The notes: a model not told the origin generated them from the letters alone. A stretch of DNA of 48,936 nt from Chitinophagaceae bacterium (GCA_013140985.1 JABFRU010000034.1:1-48936), one strand, 5' to 3'. Counted from the first letter of the stretch, positions 36,231 through 45,518 are shown. Made by a program: numbers and translations.

Positions 36231-37800
36231 AAATGGTATAAGAATTATTTTCAAAAACCTTATTGGCCAATAAAGGAAGAGAGACAGGTGTAGTCCATTC
36301 CTTTCTCTTATCAATCACCAGGAACAATTTTCGATCTTTCCAAAAAGATTGGACCACTCTCTCCTCCAAAACAAGCTTTTCCTGCATCATTCTCATCTCC
36401 CGGTTAGGAGTATTATATGGATGCGATACCCAGGCGTTAGTATGAGTATATACATTGGCGAGATAATTCACCAGTGTGGCATTACCGATCAGGAGATCGC
36501 TGGAAGTGGCATTTTTATTTAAATAGTCAAGGACATCCCTGGTATCTTTTGAAATATGGCCTTCCCATTCGGTATCATTTTTTCCTCTGAGCAGGTTCGC
36601 AGTCCATAAAATATTATCAGATAGAAATAGGAAGATAAAAATGTACAACACCCAGTTCTTTTTTTTCTGTTGTAAATAATTGATCAGCCAGAGCAAAGCC
36701 GGCAATGCAAATAGGAATAGTCCCGCCCACACATATCCTCTTGTAAAGTGTATCGGCTGCATAGGTTCGATGAACCATTCATGCTTGGATAGTAAAAATG
36801 CAATGATGCCCCAGCAAAGGAACAATCGCTGATGGGGGATAGCCAGGAATTTTTTGACCGGGCTGTTCAGGTACATATTTACAAATGTTAGAACAGCAAC
36901 AATGCTATAAGCGGGTATAGCAATGAGAAGGCTATAGGTCCAGCCAACACTGTATTGAGTAAACAATAGTTTATGTTCAGGAAAACTATTGAGATAAATA
37001 AGATAATACCATACATGAAGAGCTGTGACGACTATCATAGCAATTGCAAACCAATAAGGAATAGTTTTATTCCTGAACACTAATTTTTCCAGTACGATCC
37101 ATCCATTGATGATCACCAGGTACTCAATGCCGGTAAAAGGATGGGAGATAGAAAGAAACAATGCAACGATCGCAGCGGCTTTCCATTTTTGTTTTAGTAT
37201 GAGCCAGATATTCAATAAAAACAAAAAATGATAATAAGCTTCCAGCGGAATGAACAATGTGCGGCCCCAGTTCAATCCCCACCAGCCGTTGGCCGGATCA
37301 GCGAGATAAATTCCATCTATCCATTGTTCAGTGTAATGACCTGATAAAAAAGCTGATCCCATCAATCCTGCCAATGCCGTTAACCCGCCTCCCCATGTAA
37401 ACAAAGTAGCGATCAATGACATTTGCTTATGACCGGGAAGAAGATGTTGTAAAATTTTTATTCCAAGATAAATGCAAAGCGCTGTCATAATAAGACCAAA
37501 TAGCGAAAAACAAAATCCCGGGTCCATCCCCAATTTCATCAAACCTGCCAATACAATGGTGATGGGTTGAAAATAAATGTTGGGTGATTGAATATTACCA
37601 TCAAATGGATTGGAATAAGTGATCGAAAATTTGTCCTGGTCAAGATATTGATGTGCATAAGACATGTACAGCACATTTTCTTCATTGGTAAAACCGGTTG
37701 GTTTAAGAGAGGGGCTGTGAATAAAATAATGCTGTAGTACAAATAAAATGACCGGCAGAGAAAGAAATAACGAAAGTCTTATCGTTTTTCGGCGGCTCAT
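36220..37800 (-). CDS. Polytopic membrane protein, GT-C glycosyltransferase-like
   Basis: A 526-residue protein with about ten to twelve hydrophobic helices and a soluble C-terminal part of about 110 residues (from DVLDYLNKN). The first outer loop has acidic residues ([18 protein letters not shown]), as in GT-C glycosyltransferases that use polyprenyl-phosphate sugars. No closer family is recognised. The start overlaps the end of the YfhO gene by four bases (ATGA), so the two are cotranslated and may act together on the same glycan. Confidence 0.75.
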   Translation of the reverse strand: MSRRKTIRLSLFLSLPVILFVLQHYFIHSPSLKPTGFTNEENVLYMSYAHQYLDQDKFSITYSNPFDGNIQSPNIYFQPITIVLAGLMKLGMDPGFCFSLFGLIMTALCIYLGIKILQHLLPGHKQMSLIATLFTWGGGLTALAGLMGSAFLSGHYTEQWIDGIYLADPANGWWGLNWGRTLFIPLEAYYHFLFLLNIWLILKQKWKAAAIVALFLSISHPFTGIEYLVIINGWIVLEKLVFRNKTIPYWFAIAMIVVTALHVWYYLIYLNSFPEHKLLFTQYSVGWTYSLLIAIPAYSIVAVLTFVNMYLNSPVKKFLAIPHQRLFLCWGIIAFLLSKHEWFIEPMQPIHFTRGYVWAGLFLFALPALLWLINYLQQKKKNWVLYIFIFLFLSDNILWTANLLRGKNDTEWEGHISKDTRDVLDYLNKNATSSDLLIGNATLVNYLANVYTHTNAWVSHPYNTPNREMRMMQEKLVLEERVVQSFWKDRKLFLVIDKRKEWTTPVSLPLLANKVFENNSYTIFIP

Positions 37801-39974
37801 ACTTTTTGAAGACTATTTTTCCGGACTAAAGATATAATTCCTGCAATGGCCAGTAATAAAACAGTTGCAAGCTTCACCCACAATGCTGTTATCGTATTGG
37901 TTGGAACAAACTTAAAAACAACTTTATGATGACCCGGGGACAAAGGCGTACTCATAAAAGCATGGTTGGCCCTGTAAATAGTGTCTTTGCTGCCGTCTAT
38001 CCAGACTTTCCAGTGATGATGATAACTCTGCGTAAGCACAAGAAGGCAATTAAGATCGGATTCCGTTTCTATTTCAAAATGATTGGCCGATATTTTTTTG
38101 AGTGTTGCTTTACGATCAGTTGTGCACCTGGTATTTCCCAGGAAGACATCTGCAATTGCATAGCTGCAACCAGTACCTTGATTCAGTGAAGCAGTGTCTG
38201 TGTGAGATAAAAATGAATCGGCGAGATAGGCTACTGGTTTTGACGCTACATAATTATATAGCGCATCGCTTTTCAGGAACTCATCCTGCTCATCCAGAAA
38301 AGCAGGCGAGTAACTGACACGGCTGATACCGATCTTCTTATTGTAAAAGGTAGCAAGAGAAATCTTTTCGTATTGATCCAGGTCGCCCCTGCTGTTCTCT
38401 GCCAGCGATCTGTCAAGTCCGTTTAACGGAAACCCTTTTGGAGAAGCATGAAGGAATGCATTGATCTCTTTTGGCGATGTATTGCCAACAAAACTGATCG
38501 GCAAAACAAGCTGTGCCATTATAAATAGATTAGCGATCCATAGAGAAGCAAATATTTTTTTATTCCTGGAATATTTTTTTAGCCATAGAATAAAAAGGAT
38601 CAGCGATACCATTTGTATAATTCCATTGATAAAAAAAGCATCGGCAAGACTGATGTTCTCCAGGAATTGTTTTATACCGGCAGAATCAAGACCGGGCAGC
38701 TGGTCCAGGATAGGGGATTTGAAAAAAGTAAATACTGTGATCACAAGAAGAATGGTGACCCCGATCCACGCAGTGGTCCGTACTTTTCTCAGATCAATAG
38801 ATGAGATTTTTTCGGCTAATAATTTTTTCAGGCCGGGGGCAGCTAACAATAAGGCCGCAAAAATGAAAAACAACCGCATCTGCGAAGGATGACGGAAAGT
38901 ATCCATCAGCGGAATTATTTTGTAACAAATTTTTCTGATGGGTGTAGCATCGCCGAGGCTGAACAGGAACGCAAAGAGTGCAAGCAGTATCAGCAAAAGA
39001 TTTCTCCTGTTCATTTTGGGAGGGAATGCCAGCAATACGAGTATCGTAAAAATCCCGATATAAATATTCCTCAGTGTAATATCGGTTGTTGAAATAACAT
39101 CTGTAGCCTTGATGGAGGAAGGAAAGATCAATGACAGGAGGTGTTGCGGATCGAACGAATTGACGACCGTATCCGAATAAGTTGTTCCGCTTCCACGTTG
39201 ATAATAGGGGAGCAGGTCAATGAATGAAACGATAGCCGGTAAAGAAAGACCCGCAAAGACCAATATGATCAATAAATGCTGAAGAGAAAATTTCTTCCAT
39301 GGCACAACAGCCTGCTCTTTATTTTTGAAGCGTTGAATTACTGCAAGAACAAATAGCAGCAACAGGATATAAATTATTGCAATAAAAAAAGACGGGTAGC
39401 CGGCCGTCAATAAAAAAAACAATGCAATGCCGGTTTTTATTGCCGGCCCGAATTTTGGTGATTGCAGGGTTTGCAGGTAATAATGAATTGCAAGAGGAAT
39501 GAATGCTGCTGCCGCCAGCCAATTGATCAATTGACCGCTGAGCATAAATCCACTCAGCATATAACTCACAGCGATCAATAAAGCTGTATGCGAATGCTGA
39601 ACAAGACGATTGCTCAACTTGTACATTCCAACCCCGGCCAAAAAAATATACAATAGATTTTCATAATGGAATAATGTGACATCGTATCGGCCGATCAAAG
39701 AGAAGAACCAAACGATCGGGTTCCATGAACCGCTTTGCATATCACCATACATTGGATTTCCTAAATAGATATAGGGGCTCCAGAAAGGCATTTCTCCATT
39801 CCTGATAGCTTCACTGATATGAAAACGGTACGGGAGAAAATAATGGATGGCATCATTCTTTACACTGAAGATGCCGAATGTCAGTGGCCAATAGGCCAGC
39901 AGGCAAATAACCAGCAGCAACAAATAGTTTTTGTAATTGATCTTGTTTTGCTCAAAGGACAGAAGTAGCCTCAT
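37797..39974 (-). CDS. YfhO family membrane protein
   Basis: About 725 residues. The N-terminal part has around 12 membrane helices, with NDAIHYFLPYRFHISEAIRN followed by MPFWSPYIYLGNPMYGDMQS, the signature of YfhO proteins, which belong to the GT-C glycosyltransferase fold. The C-terminal third is a soluble outer domain ending in one more helix. I take the ATG at 39974. A longer frame from 40037 begins with TTG inside a repeat and encodes an unlikely tail. The substrate is not known; glycosylation of a wall or surface polymer from a lipid-linked sugar is the family expectation. Confidence 0.88.
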   Translation of the reverse strand: MRLLLSFEQNKINYKNYLLLLVICLLAYWPLTFGIFSVKNDAIHYFLPYRFHISEAIRNGEMPFWSPYIYLGNPMYGDMQSGSWNPIVWFFSLIGRYDVTLFHYENLLYIFLAGVGMYKLSNRLVQHSHTALLIAVSYMLSGFMLSGQLINWLAAAAFIPLAIHYYLQTLQSPKFGPAIKTGIALFFLLTAGYPSFFIAIIYILLLLFVLAVIQRFKNKEQAVVPWKKFSLQHLLIILVFAGLSLPAIVSFIDLLPYYQRGSGTTYSDTVVNSFDPQHLLSLIFPSSIKATDVISTTDITLRNIYIGIFTILVLLAFPPKMNRRNLLLILLALFAFLFSLGDATPIRKICYKIIPLMDTFRHPSQMRLFFIFAALLLAAPGLKKLLAEKISSIDLRKVRTTAWIGVTILLVITVFTFFKSPILDQLPGLDSAGIKQFLENISLADAFFINGIIQMVSLILFILWLKKYSRNKKIFASLWIANLFIMAQLVLPISFVGNTSPKEINAFLHASPKGFPLNGLDRSLAENSRGDLDQYEKISLATFYNKKIGISRVSYSPAFLDEQDEFLKSDALYNYVASKPVAYLADSFLSHTDTASLNQGTGCSYAIADVFLGNTRCTTDRKATLKKISANHFEIETESDLNCLLVLTQSYHHHWKVWIDGSKDTIYRANHAFMSTPLSPGHHKVVFKFVPTNTITALWVKLATVLLLAIAGIISLVRKNSLQKV

Positions 39975-40017
39975 GTAGTTGCTGGTTGGGTTGGCCAATA
40001 CAAAATAGATAAAATTT

Positions 40018-40098
40018 CGTGAATCGTAAATCGTCAATCGTCAATAGGAGATACCGATTATCAGAAACACATTCACGATTCACAATTGACGATTCACG
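40018..40098. repeat. 28-nt inverted repeat pair between yfhO-like gene and methyltransferase
   Basis: Arms at 40018-40045 and 40071-40098 are inverted copies matching at 24 of 28 positions. Both are built from GAATCGT/GTCAATCGT units, with a 25-base loop. The element fills most of the 128-base gap between the two minus-strand genes and could fold in their transcript. Confidence 0.75.
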
Positions 40099-40102
40099 GT
40101 TT

Positions 40103-40804
40103 TTAGTTTAGCTTCTTCCAAATTGTAATAATACTTTTCCCAAAACTGTGAAAGAATAGTTTGTCAGTGATCGTTGATAGTGTAACCATCCATTTGTCCC
40201 AAAACAGTATTTGCTTTAGCGAAGGATATTTTTGTTTCAGAAAAAACTTGTTCATCAACGATGCGAAATACCCCATGCTGTCGTAATAACGGGTGCTGAT
40301 GATTTTCAGATCCTTTGGTTTTATTGCTTTCAGCAGTTGACGGTTGTAACGGCGATAATGGCCAATAGCTTTATCAAAAGGGCTGAACAGTGATTGAAAA
40401 GCAGGGGCCAGTATAATAATATGACCGTCTTCCTGTAAAAGATCAGCTGCTTTGTTTACTTCTGTCGAATCATTCTCTATATGTTCCAGCACATCTATAT
40501 ATATAATGGTGTCGAATTTTTCTTTCACTGAATCAATAGACCCGGATTGTACAGTGGAGTTAGAAGGGAGATCTTTTAGTTTTCCTCTTAATACATTACT
40601 CATTTGCTCATCAGGTTCCAGCATCAGCCATTGTTTGGCGGATCCGTCATTTAATAAGGAAGTAGTAGAACCAATGCCGGCACCCACTTCCAGCACATTG
40701 CCTTTAATAAAAGGCCTGACCTGTTTTGAAAAATATTTTTTCCAATGCTTTGCATGCTGAAACAACTCGAGTTCATTTCCGGGGTATTTGAACGGATCAC
40801 TCAT
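40103..40804 (-). CDS. Class I SAM-dependent methyltransferase
   Basis: A 233-residue cytosolic enzyme. Motif I is NVLEVGAGIGSTTSLL, followed by MLEPDEQM (motif II acidic residue) and DTIIYIDVLEHIENDSTE (motif IV) and GHIIILAPAFQSLFSPFD. The last motif, followed by HYRRYNR, is common in methyltransferases paired with polyprenyl-phosphate glycosyltransferases. It starts directly after the GT2 stop codon (TAAATG arrangement), so the pair is coupled. Substrate unknown, probably a lipid-linked sugar or polyprenyl intermediate. Confidence 0.88.
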   Translation of the reverse strand: MSDPFKYPGNELELFQHAKHWKKYFSKQVRPFIKGNVLEVGAGIGSTTSLLNDGSAKQWLMLEPDEQMSNVLRGKLKDLPSNSTVQSGSIDSVKEKFDTIIYIDVLEHIENDSTEVNKAADLLQEDGHIIILAPAFQSLFSPFDKAIGHYRRYNRQLLKAIKPKDLKIISTRYYDSMGYFASLMNKFFLKQKYPSLKQILFWDKWMVTLSTITDKLFFHSFGKSIITIWKKLN

Positions 40805-41749
40805 TTATTGAATGGTTTCAACGGGACCGGTATAATCTTTATAATGATGAGCCGGAATGAATTTACGCTGCGATTGCGAAGACAAATAAAGAAATATAGT
40901 GAAAAGAGAAAGCAGGAAACTTTGTAATAATATTATCAGCATGGCAGAGATAACAGTAGATGTCCACCCTGGAATGGTCAGGTCCGTAAAATATTTCAGC
41001 CCTACCAATGCAAGTATGGCCAGTAAGGAAACCCCGATCAATGCCAATGAGAAGATCAGCAACCTGCTTGCAATTGTATCAATAAATACCGCGATGGCGC
41101 CAAGCCCATGGACCATCAAAGAATGAAAATTCATTTTTGATTGACCGGTATATCTTTTTCCACGATGAGTAGTGACTGCCGAGTAGGGCAGGCCTGTTTT
41201 TAAAATACCGCCGGCAATATGATTCCATATTTCACTGTAGTAAACAACTTTATCCAATAATGGCTTTGGCATTACCATGAAATTTCCAAATGCGATTTTC
41301 TTTCCGGTAAGCAGCCTGAAAGCAATTTTATAAATGCGGTAAAAGAATTTGAACCGCTGCCCTTCCTGTCTTGATCTTCTTTTTGCAAAAATGATCTTCC
41401 CCGGGTCTTTTTGAGATGCTGTCAATAGTGCCAATGCATCTTCAGGTTTGTCTTCGCCATCTGCATCCATTACCAATACTTTATCACAATCCATATTTTC
41501 TTTGATATAAGCAAGCCCTACTGCAATGGCTTTTTGATGCCCGATATTTCGCTGGAGGCGAAGAATACTAACGGAAAATAAAAAAGGTTTCTGAATGGCG
41601 ATCTTTTCTGCAGACCCATCATCAATGATCAAAACAGAAAAATATGTTTCCTTACATTCTTTGAGATTGTTTGCCAGTTCATTCAATAACCTGTTCAACG
41701 ATTCATGATCATTCAGAACAGGAATTAATATCGTTGTTTTTTCTGCCAA
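40805..41749 (-). CDS. Glycosyltransferase family 2, polyprenyl-phosphate type
   Basis: A 314-residue enzyme with an N-terminal GT-A domain: LIPVLNDHESLNRLL, VLIIDDGSAE, NIGHQKAIAVGL, and VLVMDADGEDKPEDAL (the DxD site). FAKRRSRQEG follows. Two C-terminal membrane helices (about residues 220-285) place it among DPM1/ArnC-like synthases that load a sugar on undecaprenyl phosphate. It is the first gene of the minus-strand group GT2-methyltransferase-YfhO-GT-C, and probably supplies the lipid-linked donor for the two GT-C-like proteins. Confidence 0.9.
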   Translation of the reverse strand: MAEKTTILIPVLNDHESLNRLLNELANNLKECKETYFSVLIIDDGSAEKIAIQKPFLFSVSILRLQRNIGHQKAIAVGLAYIKENMDCDKVLVMDADGEDKPEDALALLTASQKDPGKIIFAKRRSRQEGQRFKFFYRIYKIAFRLLTGKKIAFGNFMVMPKPLLDKVVYYSEIWNHIAGGILKTGLPYSAVTTHRGKRYTGQSKMNFHSLMVHGLGAIAVFIDTIASRLLIFSLALIGVSLLAILALVGLKYFTDLTIPGWTSTVISAMLIILLQSFLLSLFTIFLYLSSQSQRKFIPAHHYKDYTGPVETIQ

Positions 41750-41835
41750 ACAGTTGGTATTAAAGATGTAACTACTTTATTCCTCCATGTAAATATATTT
41801 AAATCAGGGAGAAATAAATGCAGAATGAAGAACAG

Positions 41836-42921
41836 TTATTGGTAGCTGAATTTTCTTTTTAATTTGATAATAGGTTTTTCAATGTAAGTATAGCTAAGCA
41901 TGGAAACGGCAAACGTTATTAAAAGGCAGACCAATGTTGCTGCAAACAAGTTCATGGATTCGGACAACTTCGGCAATAAAAGATTATAAAGGAGCAAATG
42001 ATAGACATAAATGCTATAAGATATTTTACCAATGTACACCAGTATCTTACTTCCCCACACAACATTTAAAAAAGCATAATTCCTCTCTATTGCAAAGTAC
42101 AACCAGGTAGTAAAATGGATCCCGGCTACGGTAATTCCAAAATTGCTCATAAAGTACCCGGTGAAATAAGTTGTATTATCAAGCAGGGCAAAAAGTAGCA
42201 AGAGTACAAAGGTGCTGACACTAAGCAGGATCATCCTTGTTTTAGTAAGCCATTGCGGGTGAAATTTTATCAAGCAATAAAGCAGAGCGCCGGCCCCGAA
42301 CGAATCGATCCTGCAAAGAGTGTGGAAGAAATAAGGAAATGGATTAAGACTTTCATGATTGGCTGACCAGGCAATATAAATTACCCGGAAGCCAAAAGAA
42401 AAGAGCAGGATGCCGGCACATAACCAGGTCAATTGTTTTTTTGTTTTACAGAGCCATATGAGCAGGGGCCAAACCAAATATATTTGTTCATCTACTGCCA
42501 GCGACCATGTGTGATGCAAATGTCCTTCAACCGGCACACCATTATAAATAAAGCTCCAGTTCTGTGTGTAAGTATAAAAGGAAACCAGGTGATCTTTATA
42601 GTCCTGAAAATCTTGCGGACGGTTGGTAATAAAATAAATATAAATGGTGAAACCGATTACGAGCAGGTAATAGAGAGGAAATATCCTTAATACCCGTCGC
42701 ATATAAAATTTCTGGAAATACTTTTTGTCTTCTTTTGTTTCAATAAGAATACCTGTAATAAGCAAGCCGGAAAGGGCAAATAACAGGTCTATGCTAACCC
42801 AGCAAAATAATACATTGCCAAACCTCCAGAAGAAATGCGTTGCAAGAACGCCCAATATCCCGATAGCCCGCAAGCCATCAAGATTCCGGTGATTAGTGTT
42901 GGTAATGGCAAAATTTTTCAT
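41836..42921 (-). CDS. Acyltransferase family 3 (OafA/YrhL-like) membrane protein
   Basis: A 361-residue membrane enzyme with about ten helices that probably transfers acetyl or another acyl group to a glycan. Visible motifs are NLDGLRAIGILGVLATHFFWRF with the conserved His, YMRRVLRIFPLYYLLV (R-x10-ish region of the family) and a central HTWSLAVDEQIYLVWPLL with the second key Glu. The C terminus is IEKPIIKLKRKF, as usual for the family. The 86-base gap to the GT2 gene suggests either the same unit or a separate promoter. Confidence 0.92.
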   Translation of the reverse strand: MKNFAITNTNHRNLDGLRAIGILGVLATHFFWRFGNVLFCWVSIDLLFALSGLLITGILIETKEDKKYFQKFYMRRVLRIFPLYYLLVIGFTIYIYFITNRPQDFQDYKDHLVSFYTYTQNWSFIYNGVPVEGHLHHTWSLAVDEQIYLVWPLLIWLCKTKKQLTWLCAGILLFSFGFRVIYIAWSANHESLNPFPYFFHTLCRIDSFGAGALLYCLIKFHPQWLTKTRMILLSVSTFVLLLLFALLDNTTYFTGYFMSNFGITVAGIHFTTWLYFAIERNYAFLNVVWGSKILVYIGKISYSIYVYHLLLYNLLLPKLSESMNLFAATLVCLLITFAVSMLSYTYIEKPIIKLKRKFSYQ

Positions 42922-43093
42922 GAATTGCTTTCAGGTGACATCCTACGGGTATGGACAGATCAGGAGCTCACCGGGTTTTGAATGAGTTAGTTAGTCTTTT
43001 CAAAGTTAATCTTCCCGGCACAGACTTGAAATCCAGGCTGAAAGACAGTGTAAAACATTTTTTCATCCGTTTCTTCATTTCAGAATTACTGCC

Positions 43094-43101
43094 TATCTTT
43101 G
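43094..43101 (+). promoter_or_regulatory. Candidate -7 promoter element for rpsU
   Basis: TATCTTTG matches TAnnTTTG and lies 37 bases before the rpsU ATG. A TTG -33 box is not clear. The transcript would begin near 43108 with a short leader that includes the Shine-Dalgarno site. Confidence 0.5.
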
Positions 43102-43120
43102 CCATCCTAAAAAAAATACC

Positions 43121-43128
43121 AGGGAGGT
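43121..43128 (+). promoter_or_regulatory. Strong Shine-Dalgarno site of rpsU
   Basis: AGGGAGGT ends 9 bases before the rpsU ATG at 43138 and is nearly complementary to the anti-Shine-Dalgarno end of 16S rRNA. Other genes in the window, for example tuf and tdk, lack such a site. In Bacteroidota the anti-SD is held by proteins including bS21 itself, so an SD on the bS21 mRNA is a plausible autoregulatory element. Confidence 0.75.
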
Positions 43129-43137
43129 ATAATAATC

Positions 43138-43335
43138 ATGCTGATCATTGACTCAAAAGATTGCGAAAACATCGACAAAGCGCTGAAGAAGTACAAGAAG
43201 AAATTTGAGAAATCAAAAGTACTGCTGCAGTTGCGGGAACGTCAGAGCTTCACCAAACCTTCTGTAAGAAGAAGGGGCCAGGTGTTGAAAGCGATCTACA
43301 AGCAAAGCATTGCCAGCGGCAAGATCGAGGCATAA
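43138..43335 (+). CDS. rpsU: 30S ribosomal protein bS21
   Basis: A 65-residue basic protein of the small ribosomal subunit. It shows the family pattern: LKKYKKKFEKSKVLLQLRER followed by QSFTKPSVRRRGQVLKAIYK. The start is set by the strong Shine-Dalgarno upstream. In Bacteroidota bS21 helps cover the 3' end of 16S rRNA. A Xer-type recombinase gene follows. Confidence 0.96.
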   Translation: MLIIDSKDCENIDKALKKYKKKFEKSKVLLQLRERQSFTKPSVRRRGQVLKAIYKQSIASGKIEA

Positions 43336-43430
43336 GCCTTTCTTGCTGTTAAAAAAAATTGAGAATAGCTGCTCCTTTTACAGGAGTAGCTATTTTTTTG
43401 TGTCTATTGTGTAGCTTTAGAGTATTAAAC

Positions 43431-44333
43431 ATGACTGTACATATCCATCCCGATATCCAATCTTTTCTCGAATACCTGAAATATGAAAAAAGGTATTCTG
43501 TTCATACACTGATCTCTTATCAAACTGATCTTACCGGGTTTTATGAATACCTCCATCAGCAATTTGGAAAAATATTGCTAAAGGAAATTGAGCATAATTA
43601 TGTCCGTAGCTGGATAGCAGACCTTAAAGGAAAAGAGATGACATCAAAATCCATCAACAGGAAAATATCAAGCCTGAAGTCATTTTTCAAGTATCATTTA
43701 CGCAACGGGGTTATTGATACTAGCCCAATGATCAAAGTTATAAGCCCGAAAATAAGTAAGCGGCTTCCTGTTTTTGTAAGAGAAGATGATACAAAGAAGA
43801 TGGTGGATGCCCTCAACCAGTCAACAGAAGACTGGAATTCCCTAAATGCCCGGATGCTGATCACTATTTTTTATGCAACCGGCATGCGGTTAAGCGAACT
43901 AATAAACCTGAGGGATAAGCAAATTGATTTTAGTCGTTCGCATATTAAGGTGTTGGGGAAGGGGAACAAAGAAAGAATTATCCCTGTGGGTAAACAAGTA
44001 TTAGAAATGATCAACGATTACCAGCAATTAAAAAAGAAGGATTTTGAAAGAACGGATGATGTGTTATTGGTAACTGAAAGGGGGAAAAAACTCTATCCAA
44101 AATATGCCTATTTGTTGGTGAACAAAGTTCTGGGGGAAGCCATCAGCCTCGATAAAAAAAGTCCGCATGTGCTTCGTCATACTTTTGCCACACATCTTAT
44201 GAACAATGGGGCGGATCTGAATGCAGTAAAAGAATTATTGGGGCATAGCAGCCTGGCTTCCACACAGGTTTACACGCATAATACCATTGAAAAATTAAAA
44301 GATATTCATAAAAAGGCCCACCCCAAAGCCTGA
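43431..44333 (+). CDS. Tyrosine recombinase of the XerC/XerD type
   Basis: A 300-residue site-specific recombinase, the normal length of Xer proteins that resolve chromosome dimers at dif. The N-terminal SAM-like core-binding domain has FLEYLKYEKRYSVHTLISYQ. The catalytic domain has TGMRLSEL (Arg at about residue 153), HVLRHTFATHL (His246 and Arg249), LLGHSS (His) and a terminal TQVYTH with the nucleophile Tyr. An earlier in-frame ATG at 43359 adds a hydrophobic stretch of 24 residues and is not typical; 43431 gives the family start. Which Xer it is cannot be told from this window. No integration site or mobile genes are nearby, so a housekeeping role is likely. Confidence 0.9.
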   Translation: MTVHIHPDIQSFLEYLKYEKRYSVHTLISYQTDLTGFYEYLHQQFGKILLKEIEHNYVRSWIADLKGKEMTSKSINRKISSLKSFFKYHLRNGVIDTSPMIKVISPKISKRLPVFVREDDTKKMVDALNQSTEDWNSLNARMLITIFYATGMRLSELINLRDKQIDFSRSHIKVLGKGNKERIIPVGKQVLEMINDYQQLKKKDFERTDDVLLVTERGKKLYPKYAYLLVNKVLGEAISLDKKSPHVLRHTFATHLMNNGADLNAVKELLGHSSLASTQVYTHNTIEKLKDIHKKAHPKA

Positions 44334-44475
44334 AAATTTTCCCCCTGCACAATAAAAAAACCTTAGCAATTTTCTTTGGGAAAAGGGACTTTTTACAGTA
44401 ACTTGAAGTCAGACAAAAGAACCGAACCCTACGTAAAAAGGCCATCTAGTTCTTTATTTATTGTTTCACTAAAAT

Positions 44476-44784
44476 ATGATGACTATGAACGTAAACATTC
44501 AAACTGTTCATTTTGGTGCGGACAGGAGATTGCTTGATTATGTCAATGAAAAATTGCAAAAGCTCAACCTGTTCAATGATCGCATCATCCGTGTAAATGT
44601 ATTTTTGAAACTTGACAATGTGGTTCATGCTATTAAAGACAAGATCGCAGAGATCAGGGTGCATGTACCCCGTCACAATTTTTTTGTTAAATCAACCAGT
44701 AAATCATTTGAAGAGTCATTTGACGAAGCTCTCGATTCACTGATAACCCAATTAAAAAAAAATAAAGAAAGAAAAGCAGCTTAA
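44476..44784 (+). CDS. hpf: Ribosome hibernation-promoting factor (HPF/RaiA family)
   Basis: Short-form hibernation factor of about 100 residues that binds the 30S subunit and inactivates ribosomes in slow growth. The sequence MNVNIQTVHFGADRRLLDYV is followed by the beta strands and LDNVVHAIKDKIAEIRVHVP and ends in a basic KKNKERKAA tail. Three in-frame ATGs lie at 44476, 44479 and 44485; the last gives the usual family start. The long form's dimerisation domain is missing. A strong terminator follows. Confidence 0.92.
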   Translation: MMTMNVNIQTVHFGADRRLLDYVNEKLQKLNLFNDRIIRVNVFLKLDNVVHAIKDKIAEIRVHVPRHNFFVKSTSKSFEESFDEALDSLITQLKKNKERKAA

Positions 44785-44791
44785 AAATTTC

Positions 44792-44826
44792 AAGACCCCC
44801 GACAGTAAACGCCGGGGGTCTTTTTT
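44792..44826 (+). terminator. Intrinsic terminator after hpf
   Basis: A 10-bp stem (AAGACCCCCG / CGGGGGTCTT) with an 11-base loop and a T-run, a few bases after the hpf stop codon. It ends the rpsU-xer-hpf group. Confidence 0.93.
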
Positions 44827-44846
44827 ATCCTGTAACAGGCGCATTA

Positions 44847-45518
44847 ATGATGACCAGGAAAAACATAAAAAGGAATGGCTTGTTGTTTTTGGCAATATTC
44901 TTTTTTTTGATCTCCTGTAAAAATGCAGACCAAAAGCAAAAGGGAATTATCAAAAAAGAAGAACACACTCTTGCCATACTTCCGTTCACGGGAGTTGACA
45001 GTATATTGCTGAGAAAAATAAAGGAAGGATTACAAAGCAAACTCAGCGTGAAGATCACTCAGCTTCCTTCGGCAATACTTCCTGGCCATGCTTTTTACAA
45101 GCCAAGACAACGATATATTGCAGACAGCTTACTTTCTTTTTTAGGAAAAACAAATAATGGTCGTTTTGAAAAGATCATCGGAATAACCACAAAAGATATT
45201 TCTACAAGAAAAGATCCGCATGAAAATTGGGGGATATTTGGATTAGGTAGTTGCCCGGGTGAGGCTTGTGTTATTTCTTCTTTCAGGGCGGGAAGAAATA
45301 AAGTTCCGGGCAAAGATTTTTTTCGGAGGATGGTGACTCTTGCACTCCATGAAGTAGGGCATACTTATGGGCTACAGCATTGTCCTGTTTCCAATTGCCT
45401 GATGAAAGATGCAGAAGGCAAAATGAATTTGGATGATGGTGATTCCTATTGTGGAAAATGCAATAGCTATTTAAAGGGAAAAGGAATTTTGTCTGAAAAC
45501 AACACTTCGGAGAAATAG
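44847..45518 (+). CDS. Archaemetzincin-family metalloprotease, predicted lipoprotein
   Basis: A 223-residue protein with the full archaemetzincin signature: HEVGHTYGLQHC binds the catalytic zinc through three His, followed by CLM and a later CGKC for a second zinc (HExxHxxGxxHCxxxxCxM, then about 15 residues, then CxxC). The N terminus is a lipoprotein signal with lipobox LISC and Cys24, so it is anchored in the envelope. Archaemetzincins in archaea and vertebrates are generally described as cytosolic, which makes the export unusual. The ATG at 44850 is an equal start. Substrate unknown. Confidence 0.85.
   Translation: MMTRKNIKRNGLLFLAIFFFLISCKNADQKQKGIIKKEEHTLAILPFTGVDSILLRKIKEGLQSKLSVKITQLPSAILPGHAFYKPRQRYIADSLLSFLGKTNNGRFEKIIGITTKDISTRKDPHENWGIFGLGSCPGEACVISSFRAGRNKVPGKDFFRRMVTLALHEVGHTYGLQHCPVSNCLMKDAEGKMNLDDGDSYCGKCNSYLKGKGILSENNTSEK

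Noticed and set aside
42951-43151. 66-codon open frame upstream of rpsU
   Set aside because: It runs through the rpsU promoter and Shine-Dalgarno and into the gene in another frame; no recognisable protein.
43431-44333. Tyrosine recombinase as a sign of an integrated element
   Set aside because: Length and motifs fit a housekeeping Xer protein, it lies between rpsU and hpf, and no att repeats or cargo genes are seen.
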